A stretch of DNA of 64,000 nucleotides from an uncultured Paracoccaceae bacterium. GTDB lineage: Bacteria; Pseudomonadota; Alphaproteobacteria; Rhodobacterales; Rhodobacteraceae. The notes under the pieces were generated by a model. That model made no database searches, was not told the origin of the DNA, and saw only the letters and a list, made by a program, of their open reading frames with translations. The stretch is from assembly GCA_947500005.1 (NCBI GenBank), contig CANMQJ010000007.1:1-64000 (forward strand), given 5' to 3'. This document shows positions 41,968 through 50,070 of the stretch, piece by piece (within the stretch, counting starts at the first letter, position 1; each line of letters begins with the position of its first letter). The translations under genes and the position numbers were made by a program.

Positions 41968-42551
41968 CCCGCCCGTGCCCCCAGTTCGAAACTGCGCCCC
42001 TCGGCAAAGGCGCTTTCGATCAGAGTGATCGCGATCACCTCGCCCTCGCTGCTTTGACCCTCATGTTCCAACATGACCAGCGCGCCATAATCGTCCGCCA
42101 TGGCCCGCAGGACCCCCATCATCACATGCGCATAGCCGGGCAGGCCCGGATGGCAGGTCAAGGTGAAGCGGCCCTGGGTATGCTCGTGCAGTTCCAGCGC
42201 CGGCAGGCTCAGGTCCGAGACCGCCAGCCGCGCCCGGTCGGGCAGGTCGTCGAGCGAATGGAGAAATTCGAGATAGCTCACCCCGCCGAAGCGCAACAGC
42301 CGGCGCAGCGCCTCGGTCCTTGGATTCGAGACCAGGTATGTCCCCAGATCCTCCAGCACCTCCTCCGGCGGGCGACCGAGTTCGCGGCATATCTCGCCAA
42401 GCAGGCGGTGCGAGGTCGCGTCGTCATAGACGAGCATGGCCTCGAACTCGATGAAACCCAGCTGCGCGGCCTCCGTGATGCGGATCCACCGGGCCTGGCC
42501 GTAGCTGTTGCAGACAAAGGATTGTAAGGCCTTGTTCACCAGCCCGTGCAT
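41964..42551 (-). CDS. H-NOX (heme NO-binding) domain protein lacking the canonical heme ligand
   Basis: This 195-residue protein aligns along its length with H-NOX: MHGLVNKALQSFV at the start, the GTYLV block, LRFGGVSYLEFLHSLDDL, and VMMGVLRAMADDYGALVMLEH near the end. In characterised H-NOX the heme histidine stands in a L-D-x-V/L-H segment; here that position is Pro104 (LDDLPDR). The Y-x-S-x-R propionate-binding motif is replaced by Cys133-x-Pro135-x-Leu137. Canonical heme binding is thus unlikely, although His122 and His124 are nearby. The start at 42551 matches the family N-terminus. It is coupled to the diguanylate cyclase, so it may still regulate it. Confidence 0.85.
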   Translation of the reverse strand: MHGLVNKALQSFVCNSYGQARWIRITEAAQLGFIEFEAMLVYDDATSHRLLGEICRELGRPPEEVLEDLGTYLVSNPRTEALRRLLRFGGVSYLEFLHSLDDLPDRARLAVSDLSLPALELHEHTQGRFTLTCHPGLPGYAHVMMGVLRAMADDYGALVMLEHEGQSSEGEVIAITLIESAFAEGRSFELGARAG

Positions 42552-42640
42552 GACCGTCCCCGAGTTGCGTTGGGGGCAATTCTCGCGTGCCAACCCTTAA
42601 CAAACAACGAATGCGGACCCGAATCCGCTTCGAATTGCGT

Positions 42641-44398
42641 CTAGTCTCCGGGTGTGAGCACGTCATCACCCAGAAACAGCGCCTGGACGCCCGAAGGCCC
42701 GACAGTGAATCGCCCGTCCAGCGCGGCGACCAGGTCCTCGGTCGACAATGTCGGCCAGGCCTCGCGAACTGGGTCGAAGGCGCCACGCAGGCGCGGCTGC
42801 TCGGGGCTGCCATGCAGGATATAGGTCACCTGCACCTGCTCCTCGTCGATCCGCGCCAGGATCATGCCCTGCGCCTCGGCCGGGGCGTTCGGCATGAAGG
42901 CGCCGCGGATCAGCACGCACCCCGCGCGCCCGTCTGGCAGCAGGCGTCGGCAACCTTCGGCCAGGGTCTCCAACCGGAAATCCGGGACCCCAGCCAGATC
43001 CCCGGCCACAAGCCGCGCGCCCTCGGGCAAAACCGGCATCAGGTCCACCAGTTCCTCGACCCGCCCCGGCCTGCGCACCGTCAGTGTATCGCGCTCGAAG
43101 GCATATCGGCTTTCGGCCTCGCGGGCAAAGGCGATGAGATCGGCCAGCACCGGATCGGCCCCTGTCTCGAGCTGGGCCAGCGCGGCGCGCCCGGCCAGCC
43201 CCCAGTCATGCTGCATCTGCCAAAGCGGCAGATCGGTCGCCTCGGCCATGCCAGCGATAAATCGCTCCACCTGGCTTTGCGCCGACATGCGATAGACCTG
43301 CACCGCCGGGGTCAGCCACAGCGCCGCGCCCAAGATCACGGCGCAGGCCATCCCTACGTTGATCCGCCGGATATGCGAGGTCCAGCGCACCGACAGCGCC
43401 GAGAGCGCGTAAAGCACCGAATAGGCCATCAGGAACACGGCGACATAGGCCGCCAGCCATCGTTCCGGCGTCCAGCCATAGACGGTCACGCGCAGCATCA
43501 CCGCCCAGAGCGCCAGCCCGCTCAACACCGGCACCAGCCCCGACAGGATGCGCGTGGCCATGCGCAGGCCCGGGCTTTCGACTTCATGCGCGCGGTCGCG
43601 GTCAAGCGCGGTGGAGATCAGCGTGATCGCCGCGATGGTCACCGTCATCAGCGTCGCGGCCGAGGAGAATTCGCCGAACAGCCGCGACAGCCCGCGCAAC
43701 GGCAGCGCCAGCAGAAAGACCGCGACCACCGCCAGCAGCACCGGCACCAGCAGGCGCGTCAGCCGCAGCACCAGGAAGGGAGACAGCCTGTCGCGCAACT
43801 CGTGCAGAACGGCCAAAGCAAGGCCCAGCACAGCACCGCTCAGCGCAAAGGCCAGCCAGTCGGTGCGGAACAGCTTCTCGAGCAGGTCGATCTCGACCAG
43901 TTCCAGCAATTCGTTGGACAGGAAGACCACGAGCCAGAAACCCAGCACGAAGACTGCTGCCAGCGCATAGCGCACGGTCAAAGTCCAGGCGGTCTCGAAC
44001 AGGTGCGCGTATCGAAACACCGCGCTCCGGTCCTGTGCCCAGACCGAGCAGAACGGCGTGGCGAAGAAGATCAGGATCGCCCAGGCCACCAGCATGTGCG
44101 GACGATCCAGCACCTCGGTCGCGACCTCGTAGCGCAGCCCCGCGAGGCTGAGCAGCGCGGTCGCGGGGACGACCACCAACAATGCCGCCCACAAGGCGCG
44201 CGGCAGGGGCACCGGCCCCGCCAGCGCCAGTGCGACCGAGGCGTAGCCCGTCACGAAGCCGAAGGCCGCCACGAACAGACCCGGCGCGATCCCGGGATCG
44301 GCCCAATGCTCGCTGAGCACCCAGAGCGCGCAGGCCGCGACCGCCCCGGTCAGCGCCATCAGCACGCGGTTCGCGATTCCCTGCCGGTCGCCATCCAT
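42641..44398 (-). CDS. DUF4153 family membrane protein
   Basis: This protein of about 585 residues has roughly eleven membrane helices in its first two thirds (residues 10-400) and a soluble C-terminal domain. Features are HMLVAWAILIFFATPFCSVW, VVFLSNELLELVEIDLLEKL, VYGWTPERWLAAYVAVFL and VRRINVGM-like segments; the YGWTxER motif is characteristic of DUF4153. Its function is unknown. The start is placed at ATG 44398 with CAGGGG upstream; an in-frame ATG at 44431 is possible. It is a single gene between the H-NOX and MttB-like genes. Confidence 0.75.
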   Translation of the reverse strand: MDGDRQGIANRVLMALTGAVAACALWVLSEHWADPGIAPGLFVAAFGFVTGYASVALALAGPVPLPRALWAALLVVVPATALLSLAGLRYEVATEVLDRPHMLVAWAILIFFATPFCSVWAQDRSAVFRYAHLFETAWTLTVRYALAAVFVLGFWLVVFLSNELLELVEIDLLEKLFRTDWLAFALSGAVLGLALAVLHELRDRLSPFLVLRLTRLLVPVLLAVVAVFLLALPLRGLSRLFGEFSSAATLMTVTIAAITLISTALDRDRAHEVESPGLRMATRILSGLVPVLSGLALWAVMLRVTVYGWTPERWLAAYVAVFLMAYSVLYALSALSVRWTSHIRRINVGMACAVILGAALWLTPAVQVYRMSAQSQVERFIAGMAEATDLPLWQMQHDWGLAGRAALAQLETGADPVLADLIAFAREAESRYAFERDTLTVRRPGRVEELVDLMPVLPEGARLVAGDLAGVPDFRLETLAEGCRRLLPDGRAGCVLIRGAFMPNAPAEAQGMILARIDEEQVQVTYILHGSPEQPRLRGAFDPVREAWPTLSTEDLVAALDGRFTVGPSGVQALFLGDDVLTPGD

Positions 44399-44491
44399 CC
44401 CCTGCGCCCTCACACGATGCCTCACGCGCAAGGTAGCGGTCGGAACGCGCCGGGGCCAGAGGGCGGGCGCGAGGTCACCCGCGGAGGCGGG

Positions 44492-46051
44492 TCAGAAATC
44501 GGTGGGCGCACCGCCCTCGACCTTGCGGCGCGCGACGAAATCGGCAAGTTCCTCGCGGATCCCCTCGTCGAGCGGCGGCGCCTCGAAACTGCCGATGATC
44601 TCCTTGAACTTGTGATGCGCGCGCTCGGCGGTCCAGATGCCGCCTGCGGCCTCCCAGCCCTCGTAATTCTTCCAGTCGCTCAGGAAGGGCTGGTAGAAGG
44701 CCGTGGTATAGCGGTCCTGCGTGTGCTGGATGCCAAAGAAATGCCCCTCGTTGCCGACCGCGCGGATCGCATCCAGCGCGATCTCGTCAGGGCCGGTGGC
44801 GGTCACCTCGGGCTCCATGTAGCGCTGGATCTGCTGGAGAATCTCGCAATCCATGATGAATTTCTCAGGGCTCGCGATAAGCCCGCCCTCCAGCCAGCCG
44901 GCGGCGTGATAGACCATGTTGCTCTGGCTCTGCACCGCGGCCCAGAGCGAATTCGATGTCTCCCACATCGCCTGACCGTCGGGCACGTTCGCCGCGCAGA
45001 CCCCCGAGGAGCGCATGGGCAACCCGTAGAACCGCGCCATCTGCCCCGTCATCTGGGTGGACCGCATGTATTCCGGCGTGCCAAAGGCAGGCGCTCCCGT
45101 CTTCATGTCCACGTTCGAGGTGAAGGTGCCGATCACGCAGGGAATGCCGGGCCGCACGTATTGAAACAGCGCGATCGCGCATAGCGCCTCGGCCAGCGAT
45201 TGCGCCACCGCACCCGCCATGGTCACCGGGGCCATCGCGCCCGCCAGCGTGAAGGGCGTGACGACGATGGCCTGCCCCCGCCGCGCCAGACGCAGGCACC
45301 CGTCGATCATGGGGTGGTCGTGCTTGAGCGGCGAGGTCGAGTTGATGTTGGTGTACATCCGCGGCGTGGCCTCGAACTCCTCGTGGCTCAACCCGCCCGC
45401 GATGCGCACCATCTCCATCACGTCCTCGACCCGCTCCTTGCCGAGGCTGTAGGCATGCATCACCTTGTCGGTGAGCGTGAGCTTGTCATAGAGTACGTCG
45501 AGGTGCCGGACGCTGGCATGGATGTCGACCGGTTCGACCGGGTAGCCGCCCGCGAAATGGATGCAGTTGAAATACTGCGTCAGTTTCAGCAGGTTCGCGC
45601 ATTGCTCGCGGGTGCCGGGCACCTTGCGACCGATCTCCATGTCCCAGTAGTTCGGCGGGGAGGAGACGTTGCCGAACAGCAGGTATTTCCCGCCGATGGT
45701 GATCTGGCGGTCGGGATTGCGCGGGGTGATGGTAAAGTCGCGCGGGGCCTTGCCCACCATCTCCATCACGAAATCGCGGTCCATGCGCACCAGGTTGCCC
45801 TCGACCCGGCAGCCCGCCTCGCGGAAGATCTCCAGCGCTTCCTCGTTCAGGAAGACGACCCCGATCTCTTCGAGGATGCGCATCGCGCCTTCGTGGATCG
45901 CCTGAATGCCCTCTTCGTCCAGCGGTTCGGTCGGGCGGTCGATATTGACGGGCAGCCGCCAGGGCATCTGTTCGATGACCGACACCCCGCGACGGGCCGC
46001 CGCCCCCGCGCGTCCGCCGCCGCGTCGCTTGCGCGTCATCACATCCACCAT
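44492..46051 (-). CDS. Trimethylamine methyltransferase (MttB) superfamily, non-pyrrolysine
   Basis: This 519-residue protein belongs to COG5598: the LDEEGIQAIHEGAMRILEEI start, LLFGNVSSPPNYWD, FNCIHFAGGYPVEPVDIHASVRHLDV, and a TIM-barrel core ending NEGHFFGIQHT. True MttB has an in-frame amber codon for pyrrolysine; here the frame is uninterrupted, so this is a Pyl-free homologue of the type that demethylates glycine betaine or related quaternary amines with a corrinoid partner. No corrinoid protein or corrinoid reactivase gene is adjacent. The start at 46051 has GGGAGG upstream. Confidence 0.85.
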   Translation of the reverse strand: MVDVMTRKRRGGGRAGAAARRGVSVIEQMPWRLPVNIDRPTEPLDEEGIQAIHEGAMRILEEIGVVFLNEEALEIFREAGCRVEGNLVRMDRDFVMEMVGKAPRDFTITPRNPDRQITIGGKYLLFGNVSSPPNYWDMEIGRKVPGTREQCANLLKLTQYFNCIHFAGGYPVEPVDIHASVRHLDVLYDKLTLTDKVMHAYSLGKERVEDVMEMVRIAGGLSHEEFEATPRMYTNINSTSPLKHDHPMIDGCLRLARRGQAIVVTPFTLAGAMAPVTMAGAVAQSLAEALCAIALFQYVRPGIPCVIGTFTSNVDMKTGAPAFGTPEYMRSTQMTGQMARFYGLPMRSSGVCAANVPDGQAMWETSNSLWAAVQSQSNMVYHAAGWLEGGLIASPEKFIMDCEILQQIQRYMEPEVTATGPDEIALDAIRAVGNEGHFFGIQHTQDRYTTAFYQPFLSDWKNYEGWEAAGGIWTAERAHHKFKEIIGSFEAPPLDEGIREELADFVARRKVEGGAPTDF

Positions 46052-46144
46052 GGCACAGCCTCCCTTGCCGGTCTGCCCTTCACAAGGCCAAAGCAAGGCG
46101 ACACCTTCCGTTCCGTTTGCGACGGGAGCAGTCGTTTTTTGCTG

Positions 46145-46864
46145 TCAGGTGCCGGAATTCTCCGCCTGAGCCATGCGCGCGGACAGCCAGCCGGGAATAT
46201 GCCCGATATCGGGCAGCACGGCATCCGCCTGCGGCGCAAGCTCGGCCTCCTCCGCGATGCCGGTCAGCACGCCGATGGTCGCCATGCCCGCCGCGCGGCC
46301 CGCCATCAGGTCATGCAGGCTGTCGCCGACCATCGCCACCCGCTCGGGCGCAATGCCGACGTGATCGGCAAAGGCCAGGAGCTGCCCCGGCAGCGGCTTG
46401 GCGCCGTGGCCGCTGTCGAACCCGGCGATGAAGTCGAAATGCGCCCGCACGCCTGCGCGGGCCAGATGCTCCAGCGCCGGCGCCTCGGCATCGTTGGTCG
46501 CCACGCCCAGGCGCAGGCCCCGCGCGCGCAGGTCCTGCAGGAACGGGTCCAGCGCCACCGCCTCGACCTGGCGCACGCGCGCGGCCTCGTCATTGAGCAG
46601 ATCGACAATCTCCGCGGGGCTCAGATGCGGCATCTCGGGATGCAGAACCTCGGCGATCTCGGCCGGTGTGGCCGCGATCACCACGCTGTCAGGCGCGAAG
46701 ACGCCGGTCTCAAGGTCGAAGCCCAGCCGCGCGCCAAGCATCTCGGCCCGCCGCGGGTCGCCGCCGCTCACCCGCTCGACGAAGGCGCGCGAGAAGCCCG
46801 CCCAGGTCGCTGCGAAATCGAACAGCGTGCCGTCCTTGTCGAAGATGATCGCCTCGATCCGCAT
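46145..46864 (-). CDS. HAD family hydrolase (phosphoglycolate phosphatase-like)
   Basis: This 239-residue protein has the four HAD motifs. FDKDGTLFDF (residues about 8-17) has both catalytic Asp residues, LGVATNDAEA is motif II with Thr, and KPLPGQLLAFADHVG is motif III with the Lys. VAMVGDSLHDLMAGRAAGM is motif IV with Gly-Asp-x-x-x-Asp. The cap between motifs I and II is helical (C1), as in phosphoglycolate and related small-phosphate phosphatases. Start ATG 46864, 10 bp downstream of the DUF3572 gene. Confidence 0.88.
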   Translation of the reverse strand: MRIEAIIFDKDGTLFDFAATWAGFSRAFVERVSGGDPRRAEMLGARLGFDLETGVFAPDSVVIAATPAEIAEVLHPEMPHLSPAEIVDLLNDEAARVRQVEAVALDPFLQDLRARGLRLGVATNDAEAPALEHLARAGVRAHFDFIAGFDSGHGAKPLPGQLLAFADHVGIAPERVAMVGDSLHDLMAGRAAGMATIGVLTGIAEEAELAPQADAVLPDIGHIPGWLSARMAQAENSGT

Positions 46865-46874
46865 CTCGTCCCCC

Positions 46875-47159
46875 TCAGGTCCAGTGGGTGCCCGCTGCAC
46901 CGGCCAATGTGGCGCGTGCCTGCTCGGGCCGGTCATAGGCAGTGCCGGTCGCATCGCAGAAGGCCACGACCCAGGTGTCGTCCATCACCAGGAAATCCAG
47001 CACCGAGGCCAGGAAATCCTGGTCGCCGACACGGTCTCGCAGATCGGCCTCGGACGCGCCTGTCGCGCCCAGGAAAACGGGCAGCAGCTCGTCATTGGAC
47101 ACAAGCCAGGCAAGCACGCCCAGGGCGAGCGTTTCGGCGGCATCGGCGGAATTCGGCAT
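46875..47159 (-). CDS. DUF3572 family protein
   Basis: This 94-residue mostly helical soluble protein has AETLALGVLAWLVSNDELLPVFLGATGAS (shown by key blocks ALGVLAWL and LLPVFLGATG), then QDFLASVLDFLVMDDTWVVAF. This is the DUF3572 pattern, a small alphaproteobacterial family often found divergent from pleD-like genes, as here. Its function is unknown. It is 97 bp from the PleD-like start on the other strand and 10 bp before the HAD gene. Confidence 0.85.
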   Translation of the reverse strand: MPNSADAAETLALGVLAWLVSNDELLPVFLGATGASEADLRDRVGDQDFLASVLDFLVMDDTWVVAFCDATGTAYDRPEQARATLAGAAGTHWT

Positions 47160-47256
47160 ATCGGGGATGGTTCCAGGACTTCGGAAAGGGTTTGTTAACC
47201 ACTCTCATAAAGAGTTCGTGTGGAATTGAAAACAACTGTCGGGAAGGGCTCTGACG

Positions 47257-48636
47257 GTGCAGGGAAAGATACTGATCCTCGACGGCGTCTCGACGAACCG
47301 GATCATGCTCAAGGTTCAACTCAGCGCGGCCTGGTACGAAATCGCCCAGGGCGACCGGCTGAACGCGGTCGTGCCGCTGCTGCGCCAGGCGCGGCCCGAC
47401 CTGATCCTGACCGCGATGACACTGCCCGACGGTGACGCCGTCGCCTTGCGGCGTATCCTGCAGGCCGAACCGGACCTTGCCGATATCCCCGTGATCGCCA
47501 TCACCGCCCAGAACGATCGCGCCGCCCGGCTGCGCGCGCTAGAGGCCGGGATCGACGACGTGCTGGGCCAGCCCTATGACGATGCCATGCTGCTCGCCCG
47601 CATCCGCAGCCTGATGCGCTGCCACGGCCGGTCCGAAGAGTTGCATGAGGCCCGCCCCTCGATGGGCCTGGCCGAGGCGGCGGCCGAATTCGCGGCGCCC
47701 CGCAAGGCCGAGATCGCACTGGTCACCGATGCGGCGGATACCGGCGCGCTCTGGCGCAGCTGGCTGGCCCCCCATTCGCACCACCGCGTCTCGTTGCACC
47801 GTACCGACCGGGTCCGCGAGATGCTCGGCCATGACTGCCCCGACGCGGTGGTGGTCGAGATCGGCGAAGATGGCGCGGGGCTGCGACTGGTGGCCGACCT
47901 GCGCGCCCATGCCCTCACGCGAAATGCCGCCGTGATCGCCGTCGCCCGGCCCGGCGCCGGATCTCTCGCGGCCGAGGCGCTGGATCGCGGCGCCGATGAC
48001 GTCATGCCCGACGGGTTCGCCGCCGAGGAGCTGGCGCTCCGGCTCGAGACGCAATTGCGCCGCAAGGCGCGTGCCGACCGGGTCCGCAGTTCGGTCCGCG
48101 AAGGGCTGCGCGCGGCGATCCGCGACCCGATGACTGGGCTGCACAATCGCCGTTACGCGCTGCCCGCGCTGGAGGCACTGGCCCGCGAGGCGCGGGTGAC
48201 GGGCGGGATGCTGGCGGTCATGCTGGCCGATCTCGACCATTTCAAGCGGATCAACGATCGCCACGGGCACGCCGCCGGCGACGCGGTGCTGATCGAGACC
48301 GCCCGCCGGTTGAGCAATGTCCTGCCGGGAGACGCGCTCGTCGCGCGCATGGGGGGCGAGGAATTCCTACTCGCGCTGCCGGTGCCCCTGGCGAAGACCG
48401 CCGAGCGGATCGCATCGACCCTGTGTCACGAGATCGAAAGCCGGCCCTTCGCCCTGCCCGCCGATGACAAGGTCCTGTCGGTCACCATCAGCATCGGCCT
48501 CGTCGTCGTCGACTGTCGCCGCGAGGGGGCGGCCACCATGCTGCCCGCCGAACTGATGGCCCGGGCCGACCGCGCCCTCTATGCCGCCAAGGGGTCGGGC
48601 CGCAACCGCGTGTCCCGCGCCCTGCCCGCGGCCTGA
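47257..48636 (+). CDS. PleD-like diguanylate cyclase (REC-REC-GGDEF) with degenerate receivers
   Basis: This 459-residue protein has two receiver-like domains (about 1-125 and 150-275) and a GGDEF domain (about 285-455) with DPMTGLHNRRYALPALEAL, DLDHFKRINDRHGHAAGDAV and active-site MGGEEF. In the first receiver Asp9 is kept, but the second acid is Gly10 and the phospho-acceptor position is Ala53 (LILTAMTLPDG). The second receiver reads AVVVEIGED where LxxxD is expected. Phosphorylation-driven dimerisation as in Caulobacter PleD is therefore doubtful. No I-site R-x-x-D is evident. The start is GTG 47257 with GGGAAGGG upstream. Confidence 0.87.
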   Translation: MQGKILILDGVSTNRIMLKVQLSAAWYEIAQGDRLNAVVPLLRQARPDLILTAMTLPDGDAVALRRILQAEPDLADIPVIAITAQNDRAARLRALEAGIDDVLGQPYDDAMLLARIRSLMRCHGRSEELHEARPSMGLAEAAAEFAAPRKAEIALVTDAADTGALWRSWLAPHSHHRVSLHRTDRVREMLGHDCPDAVVVEIGEDGAGLRLVADLRAHALTRNAAVIAVARPGAGSLAAEALDRGADDVMPDGFAAEELALRLETQLRRKARADRVRSSVREGLRAAIRDPMTGLHNRRYALPALEALAREARVTGGMLAVMLADLDHFKRINDRHGHAAGDAVLIETARRLSNVLPGDALVARMGGEEFLLALPVPLAKTAERIASTLCHEIESRPFALPADDKVLSVTISIGLVVVDCRREGAATMLPAELMARADRALYAAKGSGRNRVSRALPAA

Positions 48637-48639
48637 CGC

Positions 48640-49101
48640 CTAGTCCCGGTGCCAGCGGCGCAGCCCGATCTCCTCGATCCTGTCGGCATAGGCGGCCCGG
48701 TCCCGCGCGCTCATCTCCGCCACGCGCGTCACAAGATGCTCCTGCAACCCCAGATGCATCGTGCGGGTCCGCTCGACCTGGTCGCGCAGCAGTACGGAGA
48801 CGGCCTCGGGATCGAACGGCTCGCGGCGCAAGGCGGCAAGCATCGCGCCCAGATCCTCGGTTCGGGCCTCGCGCCGCTCCTCGTGCCGCGCCCGCCCCGC
48901 GTCGCGCAGCGCCTGGCGATCCTGGTCCGGCAGCGCCCGGTAAAGCGCGACACCAAGGGAATGAGGCCCCCGGTCCCGCTCCGGCCCGCCATGGCGCAGA
49001 ACGGCGCCCACCGCCAGCCCGGCGACCGCCAGGTTCACCGCCAGCGAAACCCCCAGCAGCAGCCGCATCCAGAGCGGGCTCTTGCGTGTCACCTCGGCCA
49101 T
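48640..49101 (-). CDS. Periplasmic heavy-metal sensor-like protein (CnrX/ZraP-type)
   Basis: This 153-residue protein has one N-terminal membrane anchor (about 9-32) and a periplasmic all-helical domain. LYRALPDQDRQALRDAGRAR, REPFDPEAVSVLLRDQVERT and MSARDRAAYADRI follow the Metal_resist pattern of CnrX/ZraP proteins. These proteins sense metals or act as periplasmic chaperones and, in the Cnr system, signal to an ECF sigma factor through a membrane anti-sigma. The neighbours (anti-sigma-like, sigma) fit that model. Its start shares one base with the upstream stop (TGATG). Confidence 0.78.
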   Translation of the reverse strand: MAEVTRKSPLWMRLLLGVSLAVNLAVAGLAVGAVLRHGGPERDRGPHSLGVALYRALPDQDRQALRDAGRARHEERREARTEDLGAMLAALRREPFDPEAVSVLLRDQVERTRTMHLGLQEHLVTRVAEMSARDRAAYADRIEEIGLRRWHRD

Positions 49102-49454
49102 CAGTTCTCCTCCACCAGAAGCCCGGCCAGATCGAAGCCACCGAAGGGCTCGCCATCCTCTTGGCTCCCGTAAACCAGCTGCACCGGATCCGGCAGAAAG
49201 GCGGGCGGCGCCAGTCCGATCCAGAGGCCCGTCGCACAGGCCGTCGCCAGCCCGCCCATCCCGGCCCAACCGCCCAGCGCGCCGCGCAGCTGCGCCCAGA
49301 TCCCCGGACCGCGCGGCACGATTGCGCCGGCAGCGGCACGTCCGGCCTGCACCTCCAGCGCATCGGTGACCATCCGGTCGGCCAGCGCCTGCGGCATCGG
49401 CTCGTGCCGGGCCGCGGCAAAGAATACGTCCAGTTCCGTTTCCGTCTCAGCCAT
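49101..49454 (-). CDS. Probable anti-sigma factor, membrane-anchored
   Basis: This 117-residue protein has an N-terminal cytoplasmic part (about 1-65, with ALADRMVTDALEVQAGR) and one hydrophobic segment (about 66-85, MGGLATACATGLWIGLAP) leading into a short periplasmic tail. It is not a recognised family member by sequence, but it overlaps the end of the ECF sigma gene by 8 nt and precedes the metal-sensor gene, the position of CnrY-type anti-sigma factors. The role is inferred from position and topology. Confidence 0.6.
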   Translation of the reverse strand: MAETETELDVFFAAARHEPMPQALADRMVTDALEVQAGRAAAGAIVPRGPGIWAQLRGALGGWAGMGGLATACATGLWIGLAPPAFLPDPVQLVYGSQEDGEPFGGFDLAGLLVEEN

Positions 49455-50052
49455 CGCTATACCCCAGTTCCTCTCGCCGCTCCTGCAGGGCGCGCGACAA
49501 TGCCCGTTTGCCCCGCGCGGTCAGGCTCTCGACCGCCTCGACGCTGATCGCCATGATCCCCGCGATTTCCGGGTTGGGCAGTTCCTCGATATGACGCAGC
49601 ACCACCGCCTGCCGCTGCCGCTCGGGCAACGCCATCAGCGCGGCCTGAAGCGCGTCGATCCGGGCCGCCTCCTGCATCCGCTCGGCGGCGCTGCGGCTCT
49701 CGTCCAGAGGCTCGGGCACCGCTTCCAGATGCACCGTCCGCCGCCGCCGCTTGACGTCCAGGCACAGGTTCAGCACCACGCGGTAGAGCCAGGTCGACAC
49801 CCGCGCCTGCCCCTGCTGCCACTCGGGCGCCATGCGCCAGAGCCGCATCATCGCCTCCTGGGCCACGTCCTCGGCCTCGGCGCGGTTGCCCAGCACCCGC
49901 ATCGCGACCGAATAGGCGCGTGGCCCCAGCCGCCCGGTCAAGACGCGCGCAGCCTCCGCATCGCCATCGGCAAACCGCACGAGCAACGCCTCGTCGCCGG
50001 GCGCGCCCGCGGCGGAAGACCCGCCGCGAGCCGCATCGGTATCCGAGCGCAT
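49447..50052 (-). CDS. ECF-type RNA polymerase sigma factor
   Basis: This 201-residue sigma-70-family protein has region 2 with GNRAEAEDVAQEAMMRLWR and ARVSTWLYRVVLNLCLDVKR, and region 4 with ALPERQRQAVVLRHIEELPN followed by EIAGIMAISVEAVESLTARG. It differs clearly from EcfG. ATG 50052 is chosen; an in-frame GTG at 50061 is possible. It lies about 18 bp after the EF-hand gene and overlaps the anti-sigma-like gene, forming a four-gene operon. Target promoters are unknown. Confidence 0.9.
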   Translation of the reverse strand: MRSDTDAARGGSSAAGAPGDEALLVRFADGDAEAARVLTGRLGPRAYSVAMRVLGNRAEAEDVAQEAMMRLWRMAPEWQQGQARVSTWLYRVVLNLCLDVKRRRRTVHLEAVPEPLDESRSAAERMQEAARIDALQAALMALPERQRQAVVLRHIEELPNPEIAGIMAISVEAVESLTARGKRALSRALQERREELGYSDG

Positions 50053-50070
50053 GGCCCCCACGCGCAGCGA

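Noticed and set aside
42587..45184. 865-codon plus-strand frame opposite DUF4153 and MttB-like genes
   Set aside because: Antisense shadow of two well-supported genes; composition is typical of the reverse of GC-rich coding DNA (Arg/Gln/His-rich), with no domain.
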